A DNA stretch of 5,085 bases from an uncultured Burkholderiales bacterium (lineage in GTDB: Bacteria > Pseudomonadota > Gammaproteobacteria > Burkholderiales > Burkholderiaceae): contig CAIMWY010000336.1 in assembly GCA_903845315.1 (NCBI GenBank), positions 1 to 5,085 of the forward strand, written 5' to 3'. This document shows positions 1 to 5,085 of this stretch, in pieces (the stretch's first letter is position 1; every line of letters starts with the position of its first letter). The translations under genes were made by a program, and so were the position numbers. Under the pieces are notes generated by a model. That model was not told the origin of the DNA and ran no database searches. It saw only the letters and a list, made by a program, of their open reading frames with translations.

Positions 1-92
1 CCATGAGCCCCGATCAGTTTGGCCAGTGGCTCAAACTCGAAATGACCACCATGGCCAAGGTGGTGAAGGACGGGCAGGTGACGGTGGATTGA
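1..92 (+). CDS. Bug/TctC-family tripartite tricarboxylate transporter substrate-binding protein, C-terminal end (5' truncated)
   Basis: Only the last 29 codons plus two bases of an earlier codon are inside the window, ending at a TGA at 90-92. The visible tail reads MSPDQFGQWLKLEMTTMAKV and then VKDGQVTVD. This is the typical end of Bug (TctC-like) periplasmic binding proteins: a 'TPEQF' turn, an amphipathic helix with conserved Lys/Glu and Trp/Met positions, then 'KVVKDAG' just before the stop. The first Met visible (position 3) is internal, not a start. Such proteins capture carboxylates or other small organic solutes in the periplasm, often for a TctAB-type permease. The ligand cannot be told from this fragment. 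The gene converges on the VapC remnant with only 4 nt between the two stop codons. Family assignment is fairly sure from the tail pattern, but it rests on few residues. Confidence 0.72.
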   Translation, partial: MSPDQFGQWLKLEMTTMAKVVKDGQVTVD

Positions 93-96
93 GTAC

Positions 97-334
97 TCAG
101 GCCACCCAGTTTTCCACCCGCAACCCAGGCACGCGGCTGAATTCGCGCAGTTTGTTGGTCACCAGCGTCCACCCTTCGGCCAGGGCATGGGCCGCTAACC
201 AGAGATCGTTGTTGCCAATGGGCAAGCCCTGTTGCGCCAGGGTGGCGCGGACATGGCCGTAGTGCTCGGCGGCGGCCATGGGCAAGGCGCAGGGTTGAAT
301 CATCTGAACCAATTGCGCGATGGTGGCCTTGTCG
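97..334 (-). pseudogene. vapC: VapC-type PIN-domain toxin remnant (N-terminal part deleted)
   Basis: The reading frame ending at TGA 97-99 carries the C-terminal part of a VapC ribonuclease. The recognisable stretch runs from about AAAEHYGHVRATLAQQGLPI through GNNDLWLAAHALAEG and LVTNKLREFSRVPGL to RVENWVA. In the family this covers the helix before the third acidic residue, the G-x-ND-x-xxAAHA motif holding that catalytic Asp, the TxNxxEF motif and the terminal strand. VapC proteins are about 130-135 residues; only about 75 family-like residues remain. The N-terminal LLDTN strand and the second catalytic acid are missing, so this cannot be an active RNase. An ATG at 358-360 opens this frame, but its first residues are the VapB coding strand read out of frame, so it is not a real start. 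The left boundary of the remnant (about 334) is approximate. Confidence 0.82.
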
Positions 335-427
335 GAAGATCTCGACGCGGTCTTGCTCAAACCGAAATTCTTTGGGTAAACGCACAGCCTGGCTGTTGCC
401 AGACTGAAAAATGCGGGCGTAGGTCAT
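329..427 (-). pseudogene. vapB: VapB-type antitoxin remnant (N-terminal AbrB/SpoVT domain only)
   Basis: From ATG 425-427 the minus strand encodes MTYARIFQSGNSQAVRLPKE followed by FRFEQDRVEIFRQ. This is the AbrB/SpoVT swapped-hairpin DNA-binding half of VapB antitoxins (pattern 'AkiFqsGnSQAVRLPKEFRFe.deVeIfr'). A good ribosome-binding site, GAGG at 435-438, lies 7 nt upstream. After about residue 33 the frame stops resembling VapB. It continues as unrelated sequence through the VapC remnant in the wrong frame and into the antisense of the Bug gene, stopping only at 14-16 (137 codons in all). Intact VapB proteins are about 75-80 residues, and their C-terminal half wraps and neutralises the toxin. 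That half is gone, as is the N-terminal half of VapC, which points to one deletion of roughly 300 bp. The remaining domain could in principle still be made as a chimeric peptide and bind its operator. Confidence 0.82.
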
Positions 428-442
428 GGTGAATCCTCACAC

Positions 443-469
443 AATGTATCTATTCAAGGTATATACATT
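443..469 (-). promoter_or_regulatory. Operator/promoter region of the vapBC remnant (inverted repeat)
   Basis: A perfect 7-bp inverted repeat, AATGTAT (443-449) and ATACATT (463-469), is separated by 13 bp and lies 15 nt upstream of the VapB start codon in an AT-rich patch. VapB and VapBC complexes normally repress their own promoter by binding such repeats, so this is the expected autoregulatory operator. I do not see a convincing -35/-10 pair that would fix the transcription start. The site appears intact although the genes it served are broken. Confidence 0.5.
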
Positions 470-476
470 CGTCCTT

Positions 477-501
477 AAAAAGTCCAATCCAGACGTTTTT
501 T
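477..501 (-). terminator. Possible weak terminator at the end of the acn-gntR operon
   Basis: Read on the minus strand, an A-run is followed by C (bulge), GTC, a 7-nt loop, GAC and a T-run. This makes an 8-bp, mostly A-U stem with one bulged base, ending in T residues and overlapping the stop codon of the GntR gene (500-502). On the plus strand the same element has the same form, so it could act in both directions. The GC part of the stem is only 3 bp, so it may be weak or fortuitous. Confidence 0.3.
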
Positions 502-1396
502 AAGCCTTCAATATCCCCTGAATTTTTTGCAGGTTTTTCAGCGTGCGGGTGAGGTGCCGGCGCAGCGCCTCACTGGCCTCGGCATTGCGACCTTTTTCCA
601 GCAAGTCCAAGATGCGCAGGTGTTGTTGGCAGTGCTCTTTGTAACGCTGGCGGTCTTGCATGGATCGGTACGACAGCAAGCGGCGCACCCGGTTGAGGCG
701 CTGGATGGTGTCGATGAAAAACGGGTTGCCCGAGGCCTCCACCAAGGACTCATGAAAACGCACCCCCCGCTGGTGCAGTTGGTCGGGCGTGTCGGTTTCA
801 ATGCCGCCTGCCAGCAAGTGCAACTCAGCAGCGCGGCAGGCTTGCAGCACCTGGGGGTCGAGGTAAAAGTTGGGTTCGAGCAAGGCCGCAGGCTCTAGGG
901 CAATGCGCAAGCGGTACGACTGCAGCAAGCTGTCGGGCGTGGTCAGCATGCTGGAAAACTCCCAGCCATAGCCCGGTTTTTTGTGGACCCAGCCCTCGTG
1001 TGCCATGCGGCTCAACATGGCTTGCAGTTGGGCTGAGGTCAAGTGGTAGCGGGTTTTGAGCAAGGCTTCTGAACACGCATGGGGCAAGCGGCCTTGCAGC
1101 AGGTCTTCGGCCACCCGAAAGTAAGCGGCGCCGACCGCATCGCTGTGGGCCAGACCCAGGGCTTTGACCAACTTGCGGTTGTTCACGTCCACTGCTTTGG
1201 CCAAAAAGTAGCCCCGGTTTTTTTCGCGCCGCAACACGCCTTGGCTATGTAGCAAAGCCAGTGCGTTGTTGACGGGCGAGCGTGACACCTTCAAGTGGTC
1301 GGCCAGGGCTTGGGCAGGCAAGTGGCTGCCCGGCGTCAGGCCTTGGGCGTGGATGTAGGCCACCACTTGGGCTGCAATGGAGGTGTCGGTGCTCAT
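500..1396 (-). CDS. GntR-family transcriptional regulator with FCD ligand-binding domain and an apparent second winged helix
   Basis: This 298-residue protein is longer than the usual 220-250 residues of FCD-type GntR regulators. Residues 7-66 form a typical GntR winged helix: LTPGSHLPAQALADHLKVSR, then SPVNNALALL and the wing NRGYFL. Residues 85-148 read as a second winged-helix-like unit (AEDLLQGRLPHACSEALLKT to EGWVHKKPGYGWEF), which accounts for the extra length. Residues 158-285 are the all-helical FCD domain, with R164/E168 in the first helix, H215 in RFHESL, SGNPFF, H259 and H281. These histidines match three of the usual four metal ligands. The Asp/Asn normally four residues before the first His is G211, so metal binding may be altered. 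The gene follows acn by 11 nt with no clear Shine-Dalgarno sequence, suggesting translational coupling. FCD regulators usually sense organic acids. This one probably responds to the substrate or product of the neighbouring hydratase and acts at the inverted repeat at 4184-4211; that link is inferred. Confidence 0.9.
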   Translation of the reverse strand: MSTDTSIAAQVVAYIHAQGLTPGSHLPAQALADHLKVSRSPVNNALALLHSQGVLRREKNRGYFLAKAVDVNNRKLVKALGLAHSDAVGAAYFRVAEDLLQGRLPHACSEALLKTRYHLTSAQLQAMLSRMAHEGWVHKKPGYGWEFSSMLTTPDSLLQSYRLRIALEPAALLEPNFYLDPQVLQACRAAELHLLAGGIETDTPDQLHQRGVRFHESLVEASGNPFFIDTIQRLNRVRRLLSYRSMQDRQRYKEHCQQHLRILDLLEKGRNAEASEALRRHLTRTLKNLQKIQGILKA

Positions 1397-1407
1397 GGCA
1401 TGCGAGG

Positions 1408-4173
1408 CTAGGCCATCTTTGATGCGGCTGCTTGTTGCGCTGTTTGTTCAGCTTTTTGTGCCGCATGCGCTTGGATGGTGCTGTGCAAGATGGAAGGAAT
1501 CACCCCACCAGCGCGCAGCAAGCTGATTTCCAACTGCGTTTCCACAGCGGCCGTGGCCTGAAAGCTTTCTTCGCGTCCATCGGCACGGCGCACGCACACC
1601 GCAATGGCACCCCGGGGTTGCAGCAGTTCGGGCGCTGCGTGCACTTGCAGTTGGTCGCCCGGTTGCAACTGCAAAGTGTGAGGGCTCATGCCTGCTGGCA
1701 TGCGCAGCGGCAAGATGCCCATGCCAATCAGGTTGGAGCGGTGGATGCGCTCAAAGCTCACGGCCAGCACCGCACGTATGCCCAGCAGACGTTGACCCTT
1801 GGCGGCCCAGTCGCGTGACGAGCCCATGCCGTAGCGCTCGCCCGCCACCAGCACCACCGCGTCACCGGCGTCACGGTAGCGTTGGGCGGCGTCCCAGATG
1901 GGCATCACCTCAAGGCTGGGCACGTGCAGGGTGTGCGCCACGGGCAAACCCGGCTGCAACAGGTTGACCAAGGTTTTGCTGTGGAAAGCGGCGCGCAGCA
2001 TGACCTCCCAATTGCCACGGCGCGAGGCAAACACGTTCAAGTCATTTCGATCATCGCCACGCGCCACCAAGAAGTCGGCCACCAGGCTGTCGGTTGGAAT
2101 GGCACTGGCGGGTGAGATGTGGTCGGTGGTCACGTCGTCGCCCACCACCAGCAAGGGGTAGGCGCTGTAGTGGCCCAGTTGGCTGCCTTCGGTCACGGCA
2201 GCAAAGGGTGGGCGTCGCAAAATGGTGGAGCGCTCGTCCCACGGAAACAGCGGGCTGTGCGGCGCTTGCAGGGCATGCCATAAGGGGTTGGCAGTGGCTT
2301 GCACAAAGTCGCGCGCGTAGTCGTCGGGGTTGACCCCCAAGGCCACGTGGGTGGCAATTTCTTCGTGCGTGGGCCAAAGGTCTTTCAGGTACACCGCTTG
2401 GCCGTTGGGCGCTGTTTGCAGCGGCTCGGTGGCCAGGTTTTTTTGGGCGTTGCCACTCAAGCCAAAGGCGATGACAAGTGGCGGCGACATGATGAAGCTC
2501 AACTCAATGTCGGGGTGCACGCGCCCGGGGAAGTTGCGGTTGCCCGACAAAATGGCCACACCCTTGCTCTGCCCGGCCAACTGGGCGTCGCGCACAGGCT
2601 GCGTCAGAGGGCCAGTGTTGCCAATGCAACTGGTACAGCCGTAGCCGACGATGCCAAAGCCCAGCGCATCGAGGTCGTCCAACAAGCCTGCACGTTGCAG
2701 GTACGAGGCCGCCGCAGGCGAGCCCGGTGCCAATGAGGTTTTGACCCACGCAGGCACACGCAAACCCAGGGCGCGCGCGTTGCGCGCCAGCAAGCCCGCA
2801 GCCACCAGCAGTGCGGGATCGGTGGTGTTGGTGCAACTGCTGATGGCGGCAATGGCCACTGGATAACGCGGCAGTGTGTCGGCTCGGCCATGGATGTCTG
2901 CACTGGCTGCACTGCTTGCCTGAACTGAGTGACCCGAGTGACCTGCGTGACCTAAAGGCGTGAAGCCCACGTCAGCCAGCGCCTCGGGCGTTTGCGAATA
3001 CAGCCACAGGTCTTGCGGGCGGCGTGGACCCGCCACGTGCAGGCCAATGGTGCTGAGGTCGATGGTGACGGTTTGGGTGTAGCGCGGCTCGGTCTGTGGG
3101 TTGAACCACAGGCCAGCGTGTTGGGCATAAGCCTCGACCAAGCCAATGGCTGCATCGGTGCGCCCAGTGGTTTTGAGGTAAGACAAGGTATGGGCGTCGA
3201 TGCCAAAAAAGCCCGTGGTGGCCCCGTATTCAGGCGCCATGTTGGCTACCACGGCGCGGTCGCCCGCGCTCAAGGTGGACACGCCCGGGCCATAGAACTC
3301 CACAAACTCGCCGGTGACGCCCAGGTGGCGCAAACGCTGTGTCACGGTCAAGGCCAAATCGGTGGCCAGCACGGCCGGTGGCAACTGGCCCAGCAGCTTG
3401 ACGCCCACCACATCGGGAATACGCAGCATGGTGGGCATGCCAAACATCACGGTCTGTGCCTCCAGGCCCCCCACGCCCCAGCCCAGCACGCCAATGCCAT
3501 TGACCATGGGGGTGTGGCTGTCGGTGCCAATCATCATGTCGGGCACGGCCCAGGTGACGCCCTGCTTGTCTTGGGTGGTCACCACGGTGGCGAGTTGCTC
3601 CAAGTTGATGGTGTGCATGATGCCCGTGCCCGGTGGGTGAATGCGCACCCCTTGCAGCACCGACGCGGCCCAGCGCAAAAAGCTGTAGCGCTCCCCGTTG
3701 CGGCGAATCTCGTGCTGCAAGTTGACCGTCACCGCATCGCGCATGGCAAACACTTCGACCGCCAGCGAGTGGTCGATGGACACATCGACGGCCAAACCGG
3801 GGTTGAGCACCGCGGGGTCTACGCCCGCCTCGTCCAGCGCGTTGCGCATGGCGGCAATGTCCACCAAGGCGGGGGTGCTGGTGGTGTCGTGCATCAACAC
3901 ACGCCCGGGTTGAAACGCAATTTCGGCTTCGCTGGTGCCACTGGGCAGCCAATCGAAGATGGCCTGCACCGCTTGGTCGCGCTCGGCACCGTGCATGTTG
4001 CGAATCGCGTTCTCCAACAACAAACGCAGCACCATGGGCAACTGCTGCAAGCGTTCGCCACACACGGTGGGCAAATCCACATACGCATAGGTCTGTTGGT
4101 TGACACTGAAATGCGCGGGCTTGAATGGCTCAGGGCTGGGTGACTGATCGGTACGTGGGTAGGTGTTTTCCAT
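1408..4173 (-). CDS. acnA: AcnA-type aconitate hydratase ([4Fe-4S] hydro-lyase), divergent member
   Basis: A 921-residue cytoplasmic enzyme of the aconitase/IRP1 superfamily; AcnA proteins are about 890-960 residues. Housekeeping members interconvert citrate and isocitrate through cis-aconitate. The cluster ligands are C447 (SSCTNTTDP), C513 and C516 (GYGCTSCIGNTGPL). Residues corresponding to catalytic residues of mitochondrial aconitase are present: D134/H135, H187, D218-S219-H220 (GTDSHTPMVNG), E315 (APEYGATTGFF), R546 and R551 (SGNRNFPGR), R705, S785 and R787 (YGMGSSRDWAAKG). The C-terminal swivel domain lies at about 670-895, with TTDHISPAS and ERIHRSNLIGMGILPL. Departures from AcnA are H95 where MQDFTG has Gln, DHSLAVE instead of DHSVQVD, W722 in SRRGNWEVM, and an altered GTFANIR segment (AAFHSKTLVN). 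Several resemble AcnD, the 2-methylcitrate dehydratase. Residues 405-430 are a Gly/His/Ser/Ala-rich linker, and about 20 Ala/Gln-rich residues extend the C-terminus. ATG 4171-4173 is the only plausible start, but it lacks a Shine-Dalgarno sequence. It precedes gntR and diverges from a Bug gene. Family is certain; the exact substrate is not. Confidence 0.92.
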   Translation of the reverse strand: MENTYPRTDQSPSPEPFKPAHFSVNQQTYAYVDLPTVCGERLQQLPMVLRLLLENAIRNMHGAERDQAVQAIFDWLPSGTSEAEIAFQPGRVLMHDTTSTPALVDIAAMRNALDEAGVDPAVLNPGLAVDVSIDHSLAVEVFAMRDAVTVNLQHEIRRNGERYSFLRWAASVLQGVRIHPPGTGIMHTINLEQLATVVTTQDKQGVTWAVPDMMIGTDSHTPMVNGIGVLGWGVGGLEAQTVMFGMPTMLRIPDVVGVKLLGQLPPAVLATDLALTVTQRLRHLGVTGEFVEFYGPGVSTLSAGDRAVVANMAPEYGATTGFFGIDAHTLSYLKTTGRTDAAIGLVEAYAQHAGLWFNPQTEPRYTQTVTIDLSTIGLHVAGPRRPQDLWLYSQTPEALADVGFTPLGHAGHSGHSVQASSAASADIHGRADTLPRYPVAIAAISSCTNTTDPALLVAAGLLARNARALGLRVPAWVKTSLAPGSPAAASYLQRAGLLDDLDALGFGIVGYGCTSCIGNTGPLTQPVRDAQLAGQSKGVAILSGNRNFPGRVHPDIELSFIMSPPLVIAFGLSGNAQKNLATEPLQTAPNGQAVYLKDLWPTHEEIATHVALGVNPDDYARDFVQATANPLWHALQAPHSPLFPWDERSTILRRPPFAAVTEGSQLGHYSAYPLLVVGDDVTTDHISPASAIPTDSLVADFLVARGDDRNDLNVFASRRGNWEVMLRAAFHSKTLVNLLQPGLPVAHTLHVPSLEVMPIWDAAQRYRDAGDAVVLVAGERYGMGSSRDWAAKGQRLLGIRAVLAVSFERIHRSNLIGMGILPLRMPAGMSPHTLQLQPGDQLQVHAAPELLQPRGAIAVCVRRADGREESFQATAAVETQLEISLLRAGGVIPSILHSTIQAHAAQKAEQTAQQAAASKMA
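2927..2953. repeat. Three tandem 9-bp units inside the acn coding sequence
   Basis: Three consecutive 9-bp units, GAGTGACCC, GAGTGACCT and GCGTGACCT, lie in frame in acn. They encode the AGHSGHS stretch around residues 408-416, in the low-complexity linker before the domain that starts near residue 437. The length is a multiple of three, so expansion or loss would keep the frame. It looks like local slippage in a linker that tolerates length change. Confidence 0.7.
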
Positions 4174-4183
4174 GGGTTAAATT

Positions 4184-4211
4184 ATTGCACTTTAACAATG
4201 TAAAATGCAAT
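4184..4211. promoter_or_regulatory. 28-bp inverted repeat, likely operator for the GntR regulator
   Basis: Arms ATTGCACTTTA (4184-4194) and TAAAATGCAAT (4201-4211) are inverted copies matching at 10 of 11 positions (the mismatch is 4190/4205), around a 6-bp centre. The element lies between the predicted -10 and -35 of the leftward promoter and over the predicted rightward -10. A protein bound here could control both genes. A symmetric site fits a dimeric GntR regulator, and the gntR gene is in the leftward operon. The pairing of this site with this regulator is inferred from context. Confidence 0.55.
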
Positions 4212-4260
4212 CATCCATCCAGACATGAATCGTTTTGTGCAATTCCTCTGGACACCACTT

Positions 4261-4264
4261 GGAG
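4261..4264 (+). promoter_or_regulatory. Ribosome-binding site that fixes the Bug gene start
   Basis: GGAG lies 5 nt before ATG 4270 and decides between this start and the in-frame ATG at 4225, which has no comparable purine-rich site upstream. The chosen start also puts Arg-Arg and the hydrophobic core of the signal peptide at normal distances from the N-terminus. Confidence 0.6.
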
Positions 4265-4269
4265 CGTTT

Positions 4270-5085
4270 ATGTTCAACACCCGTCGTCAACTTCTGTGCT
4301 GCACCCTTTTTGCAGCCGCAGGCTTAAGTGTGTGCATCTCTGCCAGTGCGCAAGAGTTTCCCAATAAGACCATCACCATCGTGGTGCCGTTCTCAGCCGG
4401 TGGTGGGGTCGACACCATTGCAAGGCTACTGGCCGAAAAGCTACGCGCCTCGCTCAAGCAAAACATCGTCGTCGACAACAAGGCCGGTGGCAGCGGCATG
4501 ATTGGTGCCATGGCGGTGGTCAAAGCCGCCCCCGATGGCTACACGCTGCTGCTGGGTTCTGCAGGCGAAACGGCCATCAACGCCTTCGTGTACAAAAACA
4601 AAATGCAGTACTCGCCGTCCAAAGACTTGGCGCCCATCACCTTGGTCACGCGCATCCCTAATGTGCTGGTGGTCAATCCGACCTTTCCAGCCAAGAACAT
4701 CGAAGAGCTGGTGGCCTACGCCAAAAAGAACCCCGGCAAAGTGTCTTACTCCACCAGCGGCGTGGGTAATCCACAGCACCTCAACGGTGAGTTGCTGGAA
4801 GAACTGGCAGGCATCCACATGGTCCACATTCCCTACAAGGGCGCAGCAGGCCAGTTGATCGACGTGGTGTCGGGCAATGTCGAGATGACCTTTGTGAGCT
4901 ACACCGCGGCCAAGGCCTTCATCAAAGACGGCAAGGTCAAAGCGATTGCCGTGACCTCGGCCAAGCGCACCAGTTTTGCGCCCGACATTGCCGCCATTGC
5001 CGAGTACAAGCCTTTGGCTAGCTACCAACTGGACAACTGGTTTGGCCTGTTTGCACCAGCAGGCACACCCGACGATGTGCTGAGA
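4270..5085 (+). CDS. Bug/TctC-family tripartite tricarboxylate transporter substrate-binding protein (3' truncated)
   Basis: The first 272 residues of an expected 320 or so are present; the frame is open to the window edge. The N-terminus, MFNTRRQLLCCTLFAAAGLS then VCISASA, is a signal peptide with a probable signal peptidase I site after A27 (ASA|QEFP). The TRRQLL motif is also compatible with Tat export. The mature part shows family landmarks: FPNKTITIVVPFSAGGGVDT (residues 30-49), VVDNKAGGSGMIGA with PDGYTLLLG (about 68-97), YSTSGVGNPQHLNGELLEEL, HIPYKGAAGQLIDVVSGNVE, and the late DNWFGLFAPAGTP (about 256-268). It should bind a carboxylate-type solute in the periplasm. No permease genes are visible, so it may serve a transporter encoded further right or elsewhere. 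GGAG at 4261-4264, 5 nt upstream, supports ATG 4270. An in-frame ATG at 4225 would add 15 residues before the signal peptide and has a poorer ribosome site. It is divergent from acn, suggesting shared control. The ligand is unknown; a tricarboxylate is a reasonable guess. Confidence 0.93.
   Translation, partial: MFNTRRQLLCCTLFAAAGLSVCISASAQEFPNKTITIVVPFSAGGGVDTIARLLAEKLRASLKQNIVVDNKAGGSGMIGAMAVVKAAPDGYTLLLGSAGETAINAFVYKNKMQYSPSKDLAPITLVTRIPNVLVVNPTFPAKNIEELVAYAKKNPGKVSYSTSGVGNPQHLNGELLEELAGIHMVHIPYKGAAGQLIDVVSGNVEMTFVSYTAAKAFIKDGKVKAIAVTSAKRTSFAPDIAAIAEYKPLASYQLDNWFGLFAPAGTPDDVLR

Larger units (their letters stand above)
4174..4269. promoter_or_regulatory. Divergent promoter region between acn and the Bug gene
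   Basis: This 96-bp intergenic stretch is clearly more AT-rich than its flanks and drives genes in both directions. Leftward, towards acn, a possible -10 AATAAT (minus strand, 4181-4186; 5 of 6 to consensus) sits 18 bp from a weak -35 TTGCAT (4205-4210). Transcription from it would start at or within a few bases of the acn ATG. Rightward, TAAAAT at 4201-4206 (5 of 6) is a possible -10 with no good -35, leaving a leader of roughly 55 nt before the Bug start at 4270. All these elements overlap or abut the inverted repeat at 4184-4211. Promoter positions are read by eye and are tentative. Confidence 0.5.

Noticed and set aside
14..427. A 137-codon minus-strand frame that could be annotated as an intact antitoxin.
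   Set aside because: Only its first 33 or so residues are VapB-like. The rest is VapC sequence in the wrong frame, then the antisense of the Bug gene, so it is a broken gene.
2992..4143. A 383-codon open frame on the plus strand, antisense to acn.
   Set aside because: It lies wholly inside the acn coding sequence, is rich in His, Gly and Gln as expected from reading a GC-rich gene backwards, and shows no family motif. It is a shadow of acn, as are the other long frames in 1432-4106.
1408..4173. Annotation as AcnD (2-methylcitrate dehydratase) outright.
   Set aside because: Some motifs resemble AcnD, but the cluster motif GYGCTSCIGNTGPL is AcnA-like and no prpB, prpC or prpF gene is visible. 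I kept the AcnA-type call and recorded the doubt as a finding.
4225..4269. In-frame upstream ATG giving a 15-residue longer Bug protein.
   Set aside because: It lacks a good ribosome site and would put an extra segment ahead of a normal signal peptide. ATG 4270 has GGAG at proper spacing.
4441..5028. A 195-codon minus-strand open frame opposite the right-hand Bug gene.
   Set aside because: The plus-strand frame has a signal peptide, all Bug landmarks and a ribosome site. The antisense frame has none and is rich in Gly, His and Val, typical of a shadow.
1..5085. CRISPR arrays, tRNA or rRNA genes, insertion sequences, riboswitches.
   Set aside because: I found no spaced direct repeats, no cloverleaf-like or rRNA-like sequence, no transposase and no long leader that could hold a riboswitch.

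Overview
The window looks like chromosomal DNA from a betaproteobacterium of the order Burkholderiales, most likely Comamonadaceae (Polaromonas, Rhodoferax or Limnohabitans type). This rests on the moderately high GC content, the two Bug/TctC-type periplasmic binding proteins (a family greatly expanded in this order), and the style of the GntR regulator. It is an inference from protein character, not a database match.

Layout from left to right. Positions 1-92 (+) hold the last 29 codons of a Bug-family solute-binding protein. Positions 97-427 (-) hold a wrecked VapBC toxin-antitoxin locus: the first third of a VapB antitoxin joined, out of frame, to the C-terminal half of a VapC PIN-domain toxin. 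Its inverted-repeat operator survives at 443-469. Positions 500-1396 (-) encode a GntR/FCD regulator that appears to carry two winged-helix domains. Positions 1408-4173 (-) encode a 921-residue AcnA-type aconitase, 11 nt upstream of the regulator and almost certainly in one operon with it. Positions 4174-4269 are a divergent promoter region with a 28-bp inverted repeat. A second Bug/TctC binding protein starts at 4270 (+) and runs off the right edge after 272 codons.

The core of the window reads as a small carboxylate-use module: a periplasmic binding protein to capture a substrate, a divergently transcribed hydratase to process it, and a regulator co-transcribed with the hydratase. The inverted repeat between the divergent genes is the natural candidate for the regulator's binding site, so one protein could control both uptake and catabolism. 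The substrate is not given by the sequence. A tricarboxylate such as citrate or aconitate, or a methylated relative, is the simplest guess.

The aconitase keeps the three cluster cysteines and nearly all catalytic residues of the superfamily. It departs from housekeeping AcnA at several normally invariant places, some of which look more like the methylcitrate-cycle enzyme AcnD. Its exact substrate is the most interesting open question here. I see no CRISPR array, RNA gene, insertion sequence or wholly unknown system.
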